This document shows positions 43,029-51,885 of a stretch of 58,585 nucleotides of DNA, piece after piece (positions within the stretch are counted from its first letter, which is position 1; the number at the start of each line of letters is the position of its first letter). Source of the stretch: Candidatus Gastranaerophilales bacterium (GTDB lineage Bacteria > Cyanobacteriota > Vampirovibrionia > Gastranaerophilales > Gastranaerophilaceae); the NCBI GenBank assembly GCA_017415185.1, contig JAFQHZ010000016.1, forward strand, positions 1-58,585. Direction: 5' to 3'. The notes under the pieces were generated by a model, which did not search any database, was not told the DNA's origin, and saw only the letters and a list, made by a program, of their open reading frames with translations. Both the position numbers and the translations under genes were made by a program.

Positions 43029-43583
43029 ATGCAAGAAGAATTAAACAATACTTTAAAACTTAGTGACAAAACTACACAAAATTTTTTTGGAAAACCTGAT
43101 AAATATGATTATTCCAAATTTTCATCCTCTGATGAATTTGATTGGGATGAAGAATTGATGAACAAATTAACTCCCCTAGCGCAAAAACTCAATCTTTCGC
43201 AAGAATCTCTAGAAATGCTTTTAGAGCTTGCGCTTGAAATGTCGAGAAAACAAAAAGCTCAATATGAAAAAGACGAAGAAACTAAGCACCATGAAAATGT
43301 GCTCAATTATAACAAAATGTTTAGTGAAGATTTGGAGCTTTCAAAGTGTAATTCTTCTCAAATTAGAGAATTTATGAGCTTGGCAAACAGTGCTTATAGT
43401 GAATTTACTAGCCCTAAATTAAAAGAAACTTTAGAAAAAACAGGACTTGTATATCATCCTGAAATGATAAAAATGTTTCATAAAATCGGGGTTTTGGCTC
43501 AAGAGGATAATTTATCCCACTGTGGTGCGCCTGCTTTTGAAGAATTAACACCTGCTCAAATTTTGTACGGTACTAATAAATAA
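43029..43583 (+). CDS. Putative capsid scaffolding protein
   Basis: 184 aa, acidic and helical, directly upstream of the major capsid gene, the standard position of the scaffold. Residues ~55-85 (LNLSQESLEMLLELALEMSR) are a strong amphipathic helix, and there is no catalytic motif. SD AAAGG. Contains the ending LTPAQILYGTNK. The assignment comes from position and character, not from a sequence family. Confidence 0.6.
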   Translation: MQEELNNTLKLSDKTTQNFFGKPDKYDYSKFSSSDEFDWDEELMNKLTPLAQKLNLSQESLEMLLELALEMSRKQKAQYEKDEETKHHENVLNYNKMFSEDLELSKCNSSQIREFMSLANSAYSEFTSPKLKETLEKTGLVYHPEMIKMFHKIGVLAQEDNLSHCGAPAFEELTPAQILYGTNK

Positions 43584-43594
43584 AGGAGAAAAAA

Positions 43595-44590
43595 ATGGCA
43601 ATTATTGGAAACACTTATATTACTTTAAAAGATAAACTTGCTCAAACAGAAAACGGAAAAGCGGCAACCGCCATTGTTGATTTATTGGCGCAGTCTAACG
43701 TTTTAATTGAAGATGCTGTTGTTAGAGAATGCAACGAAGGTTCTACCCATAAAACAACGGTTAGAAATGGTTTGCCTGAAGTTGAATTTAGAAAATTTTA
43801 TCAAGGCGTAAATTGTTCAAAAGGCGAATACACTCAAATTACCGATACGACTGGAATGTTGGAAGTTTATTCGCAAGTTGATAAATCATTAGCTGATTTA
43901 GAAGGTGATACCCAACAATTCAGAATGAATGAAGCTCAAGCGTTTTTAGAATCAATGAACAATACTGTTCAAGAAAATATTTTCTATGGTTCAAAAGCAA
44001 CAAATCCTGCTGGCTTTGATGGTTTAGCGCCAAGATATAATAAAATTTCTGATGATAAAAATTCAATTGGTTATAGAGTATTAGATGCTGGCGGCACAGG
44101 CAAAAATAATACTTCAATTTGGTTTATCACTTGGGGAGATTTGCATACCCATCTTTTATATCCAAAAGGTTCTACTGCTGGTTTGGTTCATACTGATAAA
44201 GGCGCTCAAACTGCAACAGATTCAAATGGCAATATGTATGAAGTTTATCGTGACCATTTTAAATGGGATATTGGAATGACCGTTCGTGATTTTCGCTCAA
44301 CCTGTCGTATTGCTAATATCGACGTTGACAAATTGGATAGCGAAGAAGCACCAGATTTAATTAAATTAATGGTTCAGGCTTATCATAGAGTGAATCGTTA
44401 CTCTAAAACTGGAAAAACTGTTATTTATTGCAATGACACAATTCAAACTTATCTTCATTTCCAAGCAATGAATAAAACAAATGTGAAGCTTGCTGTTGAA
44501 GATTTTGCTGGAAAACCATTGGTTTCATTCTTAGGCATTCCAATCAAATGTGCTGATCAAATTAAAAATGATGAAAAAGTTGTTGTATAG
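43595..44590 (+). CDS. Major capsid protein
   Basis: 331 aa, with an N-terminal helix region (LTYITLKDKLAQTENG-like), ASNVLIEDAVVREC-type strand, GLPEVEFRKFYQGV (~67), and a long helix FRMNEAQAFLESMNNTVQENIFYG (core AQAFLESMNNTVQENIFYG, ~110-130), followed by PAGFDGLAPRYN. This pattern is typical of HK97-fold capsids of BPP-1-like podoviruses. A cement gene follows. SD AAAGGAG. Frame intact. Confidence 0.85.
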   Translation: MAIIGNTYITLKDKLAQTENGKAATAIVDLLAQSNVLIEDAVVRECNEGSTHKTTVRNGLPEVEFRKFYQGVNCSKGEYTQITDTTGMLEVYSQVDKSLADLEGDTQQFRMNEAQAFLESMNNTVQENIFYGSKATNPAGFDGLAPRYNKISDDKNSIGYRVLDAGGTGKNNTSIWFITWGDLHTHLLYPKGSTAGLVHTDKGAQTATDSNGNMYEVYRDHFKWDIGMTVRDFRSTCRIANIDVDKLDSEEAPDLIKLMVQAYHRVNRYSKTGKTVIYCNDTIQTYLHFQAMNKTNVKLAVEDFAGKPLVSFLGIPIKCADQIKNDEKVVV

Positions 44591-44604
44591 GGAAAGGCGG
44601 AAAA

Positions 44605-44994
44605 ATGTTATTAGATAATGAAAATTTATTTTGCGAAAATCAAGAAATTACTTCAGGCACTTTATATTCTCAAAATATAATAAATTTTGGAAAAAATGAT
44701 GTTTCATTTGCGCCCGTTTTGGTGCAAGCTGTTAGCGATTTTTCAGGCTTAACTAGTTTAAGCGTTTCTTTTGAAACATCGCAAGATGCTAGTTTTAGCG
44801 AACCTGTTGAGCTTGCTAAATCGACTTTATATCTTTCTCAACTAAAATCTGGTTCAACTTTTCCAATAACATTCCTTCCAAAAGGAAACAAGGGATTTAT
44901 GAGATTGAAATTTGTTGTTGAAGGTAGTGAAACAACTGGCAAAATCACTTCTGGCGTTGTTGCTGGAAATGGTATTTCTCATCATGAGATGTAA
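44605..44994 (+). CDS. Capsid cement/decoration protein (Bbp16-like)
   Basis: 129 aa, beta-rich: LLDNENLFCENQEITSGT at the N-terminus, then strands such as SVSFETSQDASFSEPVELA and a GxxTxxxxAGNGISHHEM ending (SGVVAGNGISH). This matches the Bordetella phage BPP-1 Bbp16 cement family that decorates capsids. SD GGCGGAAAA precedes ATG, and it is followed by a terminator. Confidence 0.75.
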   Translation: MLLDNENLFCENQEITSGTLYSQNIINFGKNDVSFAPVLVQAVSDFSGLTSLSVSFETSQDASFSEPVELAKSTLYLSQLKSGSTFPITFLPKGNKGFMRLKFVVEGSETTGKITSGVVAGNGISHHEM

Positions 44995-45011
44995 TTTCTG
45001 CTTGTATTTAT

Positions 45012-45036
45012 GTGGGCATTTTTGCCCACTTTTTTT
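45012..45036 (+). terminator. Intrinsic terminator after the capsid/cement genes
   Basis: GTGGGCA-TTTT-TGCCCAC followed by seven T. Its position behind the capsid genes fits the common practice of ending the high-copy capsid transcript there. Confidence 0.88.
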
Positions 45037-45060
45037 AAAATGAAAGGAGAATTGTAGCCA

Positions 45061-45597
45061 ATGTGTACCCCAAATGCTGTAATGTCTGCTATGCCTGTTA
45101 ATATTTTTTCAAATATTTCAAAAGGCGTTGGAATGCTTGCAAGCGGTCTCGATACGGTTTCGCAATTTCAGACAAATAAGGCAAATAATAAATATAGAAC
45201 GCAAGTTGCACTTAATAATGCCAAGATTGCTCAGCAAGAAGCTTTGCGCCAAAACCAATTAGGTATTGAAAAATCAAGACTTGATAAAATTACTTCCATG
45301 CAAGAATTAAATAAGATTAAAGCAAAAAATTCTGCTTCTAATTTAGATATGATGTCTTTAACTAACGAATTATCTTATATTGATTCAAAAAATTTTACTG
45401 ACGCTTCAAGTCAGTTAATTAAAAATGAATATAGCGCAAAAGCAAATAGCTATTATAGAAATGCAAATCAATATTTAGCTCAGGCAAGCGAATACCAAAA
45501 ACAATATAATCAATCATTGTTTGATTACTCCTTAAATGCTTTAGGCAGATTCAACCAAGTTGCTTTTGATTGGTATGAAAATGGGGAGGGAAAATAA
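45061..45597 (+). CDS. Internal virion/T7 gp14-like protein
   Basis: 178 aa beginning MCTPNAVMSAMP and continuing with a small-residue hydrophobic helix, then an Ala/Gln/Asn-rich coiled coil (TNKANNKYRTQVALNNAKI, QEALRQNQLGIEKSRL). The 'MCxP' start and Ala/Gln coiled-coil are typical of podoviral internal virion protein gp14. In T7 it forms an outer-membrane channel during ejection. No gp15/gp16-like large ejection proteins follow. Confidence 0.6.
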   Translation: MCTPNAVMSAMPVNIFSNISKGVGMLASGLDTVSQFQTNKANNKYRTQVALNNAKIAQQEALRQNQLGIEKSRLDKITSMQELNKIKAKNSASNLDMMSLTNELSYIDSKNFTDASSQLIKNEYSAKANSYYRNANQYLAQASEYQKQYNQSLFDYSLNALGRFNQVAFDWYENGEGK

Positions 45598-45598
45598 T

Positions 45599-46192
45599 AT
45601 GGCGATTTCAAAAGCTCAAATTTTTAATATAGCACTCAATATTCTTGGTGTGTCGACTCCTCTTGAAAATCCTAATTCGACTGATAATCGTGCAATTTTA
45701 TTAAATAATTATTATGAACTTGCAAGAGATTATGTTTTAAAAGATTTTGATTGGAATTTTGCTTCAACATTTAAAGAACTTTCACTTTCGCAAATTGCGC
45801 TTGAAAATACTGGATATGAATATTGTTATGATTATCCTAATGATTGCATTTGCGCTCGTGATATTTTTCAAAAAGGTTCTTTTGTTCAGCAAAAATTTTC
45901 AATTTCTTCTTTGGCGGATGGCTCTATTGTTATTTTAACAAATACCCAAGGTGCAATTTTAAGATATACAAAACGTGTTGAAAAAGAAATTTTCTTTTCT
46001 TGCGAATTTTCTATGGCTTTAGCGCATTATTTGGCTTCTTTGACTGCTGGAGTTATTGTTGGAAGCGTTCAAAAAGGCGAATCTGCTTGGGAAAAATATA
46101 ATAAAATTTTAAGCCATGCAAAAGTCTTGAATGCTTATGAATCTGGCGAAAATATTTATGATGACAATACATATTTGAATGCAAGGAGCTAA
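45599..46192 (+). CDS. T7 gp11-like tail tube/adaptor protein (tail tubular protein A)
   Basis: Start ATG 45599 directly after the upstream stop, with GGGAGGGAAA as SD. KAQIFNIALNILGVSTPLENP, then LNNYYELARDYVLKDFDWNFAS (core ELARDYVLKDFDWNFA, ~43-58) are characteristic of gp11 adaptor proteins (the 'W-F/Y-A' motif). The length of 197 aa is normal. It connects portal and nozzle. Confidence 0.85.
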   Translation: MAISKAQIFNIALNILGVSTPLENPNSTDNRAILLNNYYELARDYVLKDFDWNFASTFKELSLSQIALENTGYEYCYDYPNDCICARDIFQKGSFVQQKFSISSLADGSIVILTNTQGAILRYTKRVEKEIFFSCEFSMALAHYLASLTAGVIVGSVQKGESAWEKYNKILSHAKVLNAYESGENIYDDNTYLNARS

Positions 46193-46193
46193 A

Positions 46194-48254
46194 ATGAGTA
46201 TAAGAGTTAGTCAAAATTCTTTTTCTAAGGGAATTCTTTCTCCTTCGCTCCAAGGAAGAGTTGATTTGGAACAATATTCTCTTGGATTGAAAAATTTGCA
46301 AAATGGCATTGTTTTGCAAGAAGGGTGTGTTGTTAATCGAAGTGGTTTGGAATTTATCGGCGAAGTAAAATTTTCCGATAAAAAAACTCGTTTGATACCT
46401 TTTGTGTTTGATATTGATGAAAACTATATCCTTGAGCTTGGGGATAAATATATTCGTTTCATTAAAAATGGAAAATATATTTTAAATGACGATGGTTTAG
46501 TTTATGAAATTTCCACTCCTTTTGATGAACAGGATTTGTTTTTGATTGATTACGTTCAACAGGCTGATGTAATAACTTTTGTTCATCGAAATTACCCTCC
46601 AAGCGAATTATCAAGGCTTTCGCATAATAAATGGGAATTTAGCGACGTAATTTTTCAAGCTTCAATTAATCCTCCTCAAAAACCAAGTGCAATATATACT
46701 GGTTCAACTTCTTCAAACACAACAACGTATAGCTATGTAGTTTGTGCAGTTGATAAAAATACGAATGAAGAAAGCCCAAGAAGTGCTAGCGTTGAAGTTT
46801 TGGGACATCTTGAAGCTTATTGGACTAGTTCAGAATTTATTACATTAAATTGGAATAGCGTTGAAAATGCTGTTGAATATAATGTTTATCGGGCAGTTAA
46901 TGGCGTTTATGGATATATCGGTACTACAACAAGTAATTCTTTTGTTGATAATAATATTGAGCCCGATTTATCAAGCTGTGCGCCAATATATTCTAATCCG
47001 TTTGAAAAAGAAAACCCTTCTTGTGTTTGTTATTTTCAACAAAGAAAAGTTTTTGCTTCTTCAAGCGCTTCTCCTCAAACTTTTTGGGCTACGCAAAGCG
47101 GAACAAATAAAAATTTTAATATTTCAAGACCATTAAATGCGACTGATTCAATAACAATGTCTGTTTATGATAATGTTGCAAATGTTATTCGGCATTTAAT
47201 TCCTTTTGACGATTTAATCGTTATGACAAGTAATGCTGAATGGGCTGTTAATGGGTCTGATGGGGTGTTTAGTGCAATGCCATCTCCTGTTTCAAATTTG
47301 CAATCATATTATGGTTCTTCAAAAGTTAAACCTGCGATTTCTGGCTCGATGGTCCTTTTTGTTCAATCCGGAGGAAATATAGTTCGAGATTTGGGCTATA
47401 ATTATCTTTCTGATTCTTATGATGGCGAAGAGTTGACCCTGCTTTGTTCGCATCTTTTTGAAGGCAAACAAATTGTTGATATGGCTTATTCAAAAGAACC
47501 ATATCGAATTTTGTGGTGCGTTATGAATGATGGAACAATTAATGCACTAACTTATAATCCTAAACAAAAAATTTGCGCATGGCATACCCATAATACCTTG
47601 GGTTCTTTTGAATCGGTTACAACAGTTAGGGAAAACAATGAAGATATTGCTTATTTTGTTGTAAAAAGAGAAATTGATGGCAAAATTGTTCGATATATTG
47701 AAAGATTTAAAACAAGAATAGTTAATTCTTTAAGTGATGGATTCTTTTTGGATTGTGCATTGAAATTTGAATTTGATGAAGCAGTTGATTCAATTTCAAA
47801 TTTAAATCATTTAAAAAACACAAAAGTAAATGCGCTTTTGGACTTTGGTGTTGTTGAAGATTTGCTTGTTGATTCAAATGGAGTTGTTAAACTTCCTTAT
47901 TTTGCAAAAAAGATTTTAATTGGACTTCCTTATGAATTTATTTTTGAAACCCTTAATTTAGAAGCGCAAGGAACTCTTGGGGTTAATAAATTAATTAACA
48001 AGGTTGAGGTTAAAATTCATAATTCAAGAGAAGACTTTTTCATTAAAAACGACAATGGAACTTTAAGTCAAAATTCAAGAAGCCATTTGAGCGTTAATAA
48101 TCCTAGTATGCTTTTTGACAAAAATGTTGAATTCTGTCCTTTGTCTAGTCCTTCAAGCGAAGAAAGCGTCACAATTGTTCAAAAGTTTCCTCTTCCAATT
48201 AATATTCTTTCAATTGCGACAACGATTTCTCTTCAGGAAGTTGAACAACAATGA
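46194..48254 (+). CDS. T7 gp12-like tail nozzle protein (tail tubular protein B) with Fn3-like insert
   Basis: Start ATG 46194 after AAGGAG. The N-terminal NSFSKGILSPSLQGRVDLEQ and GLKNLQNGIVLQEGCVVNR-type segment (core GCVVNRSGLEFIG) are hallmark gp12. Residues ~160-260 form an Fn3-like domain (PQKPSAIYTGST, YSYVVCAVDKNTNEESPRS, NAVEYNVYRAVNG). Near ~285: CYFQQRKVFASSSASPQTFW, typical for this family. 686 aa, intact. Confidence 0.88.
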   Translation: MSIRVSQNSFSKGILSPSLQGRVDLEQYSLGLKNLQNGIVLQEGCVVNRSGLEFIGEVKFSDKKTRLIPFVFDIDENYILELGDKYIRFIKNGKYILNDDGLVYEISTPFDEQDLFLIDYVQQADVITFVHRNYPPSELSRLSHNKWEFSDVIFQASINPPQKPSAIYTGSTSSNTTTYSYVVCAVDKNTNEESPRSASVEVLGHLEAYWTSSEFITLNWNSVENAVEYNVYRAVNGVYGYIGTTTSNSFVDNNIEPDLSSCAPIYSNPFEKENPSCVCYFQQRKVFASSSASPQTFWATQSGTNKNFNISRPLNATDSITMSVYDNVANVIRHLIPFDDLIVMTSNAEWAVNGSDGVFSAMPSPVSNLQSYYGSSKVKPAISGSMVLFVQSGGNIVRDLGYNYLSDSYDGEELTLLCSHLFEGKQIVDMAYSKEPYRILWCVMNDGTINALTYNPKQKICAWHTHNTLGSFESVTTVRENNEDIAYFVVKREIDGKIVRYIERFKTRIVNSLSDGFFLDCALKFEFDEAVDSISNLNHLKNTKVNALLDFGVVEDLLVDSNGVVKLPYFAKKILIGLPYEFIFETLNLEAQGTLGVNKLINKVEVKIHNSREDFFIKNDNGTLSQNSRSHLSVNNPSMLFDKNVEFCPLSSPSSEESVTIVQKFPLPINILSIATTISLQEVEQQ

Positions 48255-48694
48255 AAGAAGCTAAACTAACAAAAGAATTTCTTGATTTGTTTATTAAAAA
48301 TTTAAGATTCGAAGATAAACAAGAATTAAATGAACTATACAAGGATAATTCTTTTGAAGAATTTTATGAAATTTGTTTGAATGAAGAATTTCAAACTTAT
48401 TTTTTAACAACAAATGATGATAAACCTTTGGCTTTAGGAGGCGCTTTTAGAATTGATGAAAAAAGCGCTAGAATTTGGCTTTTGGTCACAAACGAATTTA
48501 AAAACAATAAAATTTCTTTGTTTAAATATGTCAAAAATAAAATTAATTTTTTTAAAAATGAATATGAAATTTTATACAACTATATTTTTGAGTCTAATTT
48601 TGATTCTTTAGTTTGGCTTAAAAGCCTTGGTTTTAAGGTTTTGGATTTAAAAATTCCTAATTACAAAATGTTTTATTATAAGAAAGGAGTTTAG
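48251..48694 (+). CDS. T7 gp13-like protein (GNAT-like fold)
   Basis: 147 aa, overlapping gp12-like by 4 nt (ATGA). DKPLALGGAFRIDEKSARIW followed by LLVTNEFKNNKISLF and a C-terminal LVWLKSLGFKVLDLKIPN match phage gp13/DUF2833 proteins, which have an acetyltransferase-like fold and act in virion assembly. Weak but consistent with position before the fibre. Confidence 0.7.
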   Translation: MKEAKLTKEFLDLFIKNLRFEDKQELNELYKDNSFEEFYEICLNEEFQTYFLTTNDDKPLALGGAFRIDEKSARIWLLVTNEFKNNKISLFKYVKNKINFFKNEYEILYNYIFESNFDSLVWLKSLGFKVLDLKIPNYKMFYYKKGV

Positions 48695-50329
48695 ATGATT
48701 TATGATGTTTTGCCTGTAAATAATTATCAAGGCAATGATTCATCTACTATATTTGATTTTGATTTTTATATTGATGATTCTTCTCAATTAAAAGTTTTTT
48801 TGTATGATGAAAATGGATTGAAATATCAACTTGAAAACGAAGTTGATTATTTAATCGATGGAATAAAAAATAAAAATGGCGGTTCGATTAATTTTCCGAT
48901 TGAAGGTTCAAAATATTCAAAATTAAAATCTGATCAAAAAATTTCTCTTGAGCTTGATATTCCTGTTTCTCAAGAAACTCAATATAATAATAGTTCGCTT
49001 TTGAATTTAGAAACATTAGAATATTCTTTTGATTATTTAACCAGACTTGTTCAAATTTTAAAAAGAAAAATCGATTTGTGTGTAAAAGTTGATGAGTGTT
49101 CCAATAATACTCCACAAGAGCTTATTGATATGATTAACGATGCGAATTTAAACGCTAATCTTCAAGCTCAAGCGGCTCTTGAATCTAAAAATATTGCAAA
49201 AAATGCCGCAACTTTAGCAAACGATTGTCTCAATCTTGCAAAAGAATATTCTAACGATGTTCAAAATATTAAAGAAGAACTTTCTCAAAGCGGAATGTAT
49301 AAATTTAATCTTTTTGATACAAAAATTTCCGATTCTTTTTTGACTGGCGCTCAATCGAAAGGTTGGGCTTTGCAAGGAACTTATGTAACTAAAGCCCTAT
49401 ATCCTGATTTTTATAATGTTTGTTTAGAACAAAAAAATAGCTCAACTCAAACTCAGATAACTTTTGATAATTCAATTATTACAATGTTTGTTCATGATAA
49501 TGGGCATCAATTTTTTGAAATTAAAGATAAAAGTGTAATTGATTCTTTATATAACACTTATGGAATTGCGGATTTCTACGGAATTGATGAAGAAAGCGAA
49601 AGAATTTTTTTGCCAAGAAATAAATGGTTTGCGATTAAAAACCCTTCTTCGAGTGTTCCTGTTGTTGGTAATGGTTTAAATGTTGGTTTTAAAGTTGGCG
49701 ACGCTGCTTTTGGCTTAGGAAAAAGTGCTGTTGGAGCAGGCGTTGGAACGTTGATTGGTGTTGCAACGGAATTGTATGGCGGAGCTGAAGGTCAAGATTT
49801 ACATGGGGCAATAAATAAAACCGAATATTTGCAAGGTTTAGGATTAACAAGTGATTCATCAAAATCAGGAATTATTGCAAAAACATCAAATGTTATTCAA
49901 CCTGATACTAATAAATATTTATATTATTGTGTTGGAAACACAATTGTTGATGATTCAAAAATTAATGCTGGCGCTTTAGTGTCTCAAATGGAATTAAAAG
50001 CAAATTCTTCGTTGGATAATATTAATTCTTCTGCCATGGCTTTAATTTGCAATTCAATTATGTCCTCTGGAAAATATATTGATTTTGAAATTGGAGCAAA
50101 TGCAACAAATTATTATGCTCCTGCGTGCGGATATTTTGCTTTAAATTTACAAGGAACAGGTATTAGAATTTCAAACAGCAAGGGATTGCTTTCAGGTGTA
50201 AATTCTGCTCTTCAAACATTTATTCCTTGTGCTAAAGGTGAATTTGTTACTTTAAGATATGACACAATAACTGTCCCAACAACATTTAGATTTTATTACA
50301 TGAATGGAACAGAAAGCGAGGCAAATTAA
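48695..50329 (+). CDS. Tail fibre protein
   Basis: 544 aa. The N-terminal ~150 residues resemble the T7 gp17 attachment domain (IYDVLPVNNYQGND, FDFDFYIDDSSQLKVFL). A coiled-coil shaft ~150-205 (LNANLQAQAALESKNIAKNA) and a distal beta-rich receptor-binding part follow. Residues ~330-370 are Gly/Ala-rich and hydrophobic (GDAAFGLGKSAVGAGVGTL). It determines host binding. The stop overlaps the next start (TAATG). Confidence 0.82.
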   Translation: MIYDVLPVNNYQGNDSSTIFDFDFYIDDSSQLKVFLYDENGLKYQLENEVDYLIDGIKNKNGGSINFPIEGSKYSKLKSDQKISLELDIPVSQETQYNNSSLLNLETLEYSFDYLTRLVQILKRKIDLCVKVDECSNNTPQELIDMINDANLNANLQAQAALESKNIAKNAATLANDCLNLAKEYSNDVQNIKEELSQSGMYKFNLFDTKISDSFLTGAQSKGWALQGTYVTKALYPDFYNVCLEQKNSSTQTQITFDNSIITMFVHDNGHQFFEIKDKSVIDSLYNTYGIADFYGIDEESERIFLPRNKWFAIKNPSSSVPVVGNGLNVGFKVGDAAFGLGKSAVGAGVGTLIGVATELYGGAEGQDLHGAINKTEYLQGLGLTSDSSKSGIIAKTSNVIQPDTNKYLYYCVGNTIVDDSKINAGALVSQMELKANSSLDNINSSAMALICNSIMSSGKYIDFEIGANATNYYAPACGYFALNLQGTGIRISNSKGLLSGVNSALQTFIPCAKGEFVTLRYDTITVPTTFRFYYMNGTESEAN

Positions 50330-50772
50330 TGTTTTTAGGTTACCAAGAAGGAAAAATTAAGTTTTATACCCCTTTGCCATTAGATAAAAATATTTATAAA
50401 CTCGATGAAATTGTTGAAACTGATGATGAATATGTTTTAGATGGTGAAGAATATGTTTTAAAGGATTCAGCCTATTTTGAAAAACAAGCTCAAAAAGAGC
50501 GTGAAATAATTGCAAATCTTTTTTTAACAAGAGCGGATGTTGAGCGAGGAATTTATAAAGCAAAGGGTATGGATTTTGATGATGTTTTGGAATTTATTTG
50601 TGCTAATCCACCTGCCGAATTAGACATTAAAGCGCTAAAAATTGAACTAAAAGCAAATCATTTTTATCGTGGAAATCCTTATGTATCAGCAATTGGAGCT
50701 TTGCTTGGGTTTAGCGAAGAACAGTTAAATTTGTTTTTTGAGGATGCAAATTATGAGCATTTGTTGGTATGA
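50329..50772 (+). CDS. Fibre-associated phage protein, possible chaperone (147 aa)
   Basis: Acidic protein coupled to the fibre gene by a one-base overlap. Tail-fibre assembly proteins commonly occupy this position. It shows YVLDGEEYVLKDSAYFEKQA and a C-terminal helical part (AIGALLGFSEEQLNLFFEDAN); no signal peptide. Homology to a known chaperone was not recognised, so the role is by position. Confidence 0.55.
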   Translation: MFLGYQEGKIKFYTPLPLDKNIYKLDEIVETDDEYVLDGEEYVLKDSAYFEKQAQKEREIIANLFLTRADVERGIYKAKGMDFDDVLEFICANPPAELDIKALKIELKANHFYRGNPYVSAIGALLGFSEEQLNLFFEDANYEHLLV

Positions 50773-51208
50773 TGATGAAGAAATTTTGATTGAATTTGGC
50801 GATAAACCAAATCTTAATATTCGCTATATTTCGCCTTTTATGAGCGAAAGTGAAATCAAGGAAATAAACAAAAAACCTTTTGTAAATAACCAAGAGCTTT
50901 TTGTTCTTTTGCAAGATAAAATTTTAGTTGAAGAATATAATTTTACAATACCAAATGGTTATATTTGGGATGGGGCAACCATTCCAAGAGTGTTTTGGCG
51001 ATTAATTGGTCCAAAAACAGACCAGCGTTTTTTGATTCCTTCTTTAATTCATGATGTGCTTTGCGAAAATAAAGACTACATTAATAACGACAGATATTTT
51101 TCAACGATTGTATTTGAAAGACTTTTGTATGTTTCAAAAGTTAATCCATTTAGCCGTTGGATGATAAAACATAGCGTAGATAATTTTCAAAAATTTTGTG
51201 GGTGGTGA
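50753..51208 (+). CDS. DUF1353 family phage protein
   Basis: Start ATG 50753 after TTGAGGATG; an in-frame TTG at 50738 is less likely. Motifs IPNGYIWDGATIPRVFWRLIG (core GYIWDGATIPRVFW, ~65-80) and FLIPSLIHDVLCE (~93) define DUF1353, found near lysis genes of many tailed phages. It overlaps both neighbours. Function unknown. Confidence 0.88.
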   Translation: MSICWYDDEEILIEFGDKPNLNIRYISPFMSESEIKEINKKPFVNNQELFVLLQDKILVEEYNFTIPNGYIWDGATIPRVFWRLIGPKTDQRFLIPSLIHDVLCENKDYINNDRYFSTIVFERLLYVSKVNPFSRWMIKHSVDNFQKFCGW

Positions 51209-51447
51209 TGGTCGAAAATAATATTTTATTCTTATATTCTCTTGTTGCAATTGCAGGAATAATCGGAGCTTTTAAAAGCGTTGATTGGTTGATTTCAACA
51301 AAATATAGAACCAAAGACGAATGCGAAAAATGTCGAAAAACAATATTTGACGCAATCAATAAAGATAGAGATTTATTGGTCAGGCTCGATGCAAAAATGG
51401 ATTTGGTTTTGGAAAATATGAAAGAAAGTAAAAATGTTAAATTTTAG
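51208..51447 (+). CDS. Single-span membrane protein, candidate holin/spanin (79 aa)
   Basis: The ATG overlaps the preceding stop (TGATG), with GGGTGG upstream. One N-terminal membrane helix (NILFLYSLVAIAGIIGAF) is followed by a charged helical tail that includes CEKC (~36) and a coiled region (RDLLVRLDAKMDLVLENM). It lies directly before the endolysin-like peptidase, so a role in lysis is likely, but sequence alone does not distinguish holin from another inner-membrane accessory. Confidence 0.6.
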   Translation: MVENNILFLYSLVAIAGIIGAFKSVDWLISTKYRTKDECEKCRKTIFDAINKDRDLLVRLDAKMDLVLENMKESKNVKF

Positions 51448-51829
51448 CTTAAGTGAATTGATTTTTTCAAATACTGCAATTAAGCATAATATCTCAAACA
51501 TGCCTGATGTTCAAAGTCTTGATAACTTATTGAAATTGGTTTTTTATTGTTTGCAGCCAATAAGAAATTTAATCAACATGCCAATGATAATTACTTCTGG
51601 GTATAGAAGCTTAAAATTAAACTCTCTTGTTGGCGGAAAAACAAATTCTTTGCATTTGTTTGGTTGTGCTGCTGATTTTAAAGTTAAATCTTTAAAACCT
51701 AGTCAAATTATCGAAATAATCAAAGCCTCCGATGTTGAATTTGACCAATTAATCAATGAATATGATAAATGGGTTCATGTTTCTTATTTGCACAAGAAAA
51801 ATCGTAAACAAGTTTTGTTTATAAAATAA
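51434..51829 (+). CDS. M15-type peptidase, putative endolysin
   Basis: A zinc D-Ala-D-Ala carboxypeptidase-like domain: SGYRSLKLNSLVGGKTNSLH (core SGYRS and SLHLFGCAADFKV; His and Asp ligands ~74, ~81) and the third ligand in KWVHVSYL (~118). 131 aa, a single catalytic domain without wall-binding module, as in Gram-negative phages. It overlaps the holin-like gene by 14 nt and is the last gene before the terminator. Confidence 0.9.
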   Translation: MLNFSLSELIFSNTAIKHNISNMPDVQSLDNLLKLVFYCLQPIRNLINMPMIITSGYRSLKLNSLVGGKTNSLHLFGCAADFKVKSLKPSQIIEIIKASDVEFDQLINEYDKWVHVSYLHKKNRKQVLFIK

Positions 51830-51856
51830 AGCTCTGCATTTTGCAGAGCTTTTTTG
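51828..51856 (+). terminator. Terminator of the phage-like operon
   Basis: AAAGCTCTGCA-TTT-TGCAGAGCTTT with a following T run, starting at the stop codon of the endolysin-like gene. Confidence 0.92.
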
Positions 51857-51885
51857 TAGTTAGTTAGTAGGAGTTAATTTTGGTT

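Larger units (their letters stand above)
37819..51829 (+). mobile_element. Podovirus-like morphogenesis and lysis block, about 14 kb, no integrase seen
   Basis: Nineteen closely packed genes, eighteen on the plus strand, in the order of T7/BPP-1-like podoviruses: packaging, portal, scaffold, capsid, cement, internal and tail-tube proteins, gp13-like, fibre, lysis. Every frame is intact. No integrase, excisionase, repressor, polymerase, primase or helicase is present, and no flanking direct repeat was found by eye. It ends at a strong terminator. It is either a reduced prophage or a domesticated particle-producing locus. Confidence 0.85.

Noticed and set aside
48695-50329. A diversity-generating retroelement, because the phage genes resemble BPP-1
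   Set aside because: No reverse transcriptase and no near-duplicate template/variable repeat pair was found near the fibre gene.
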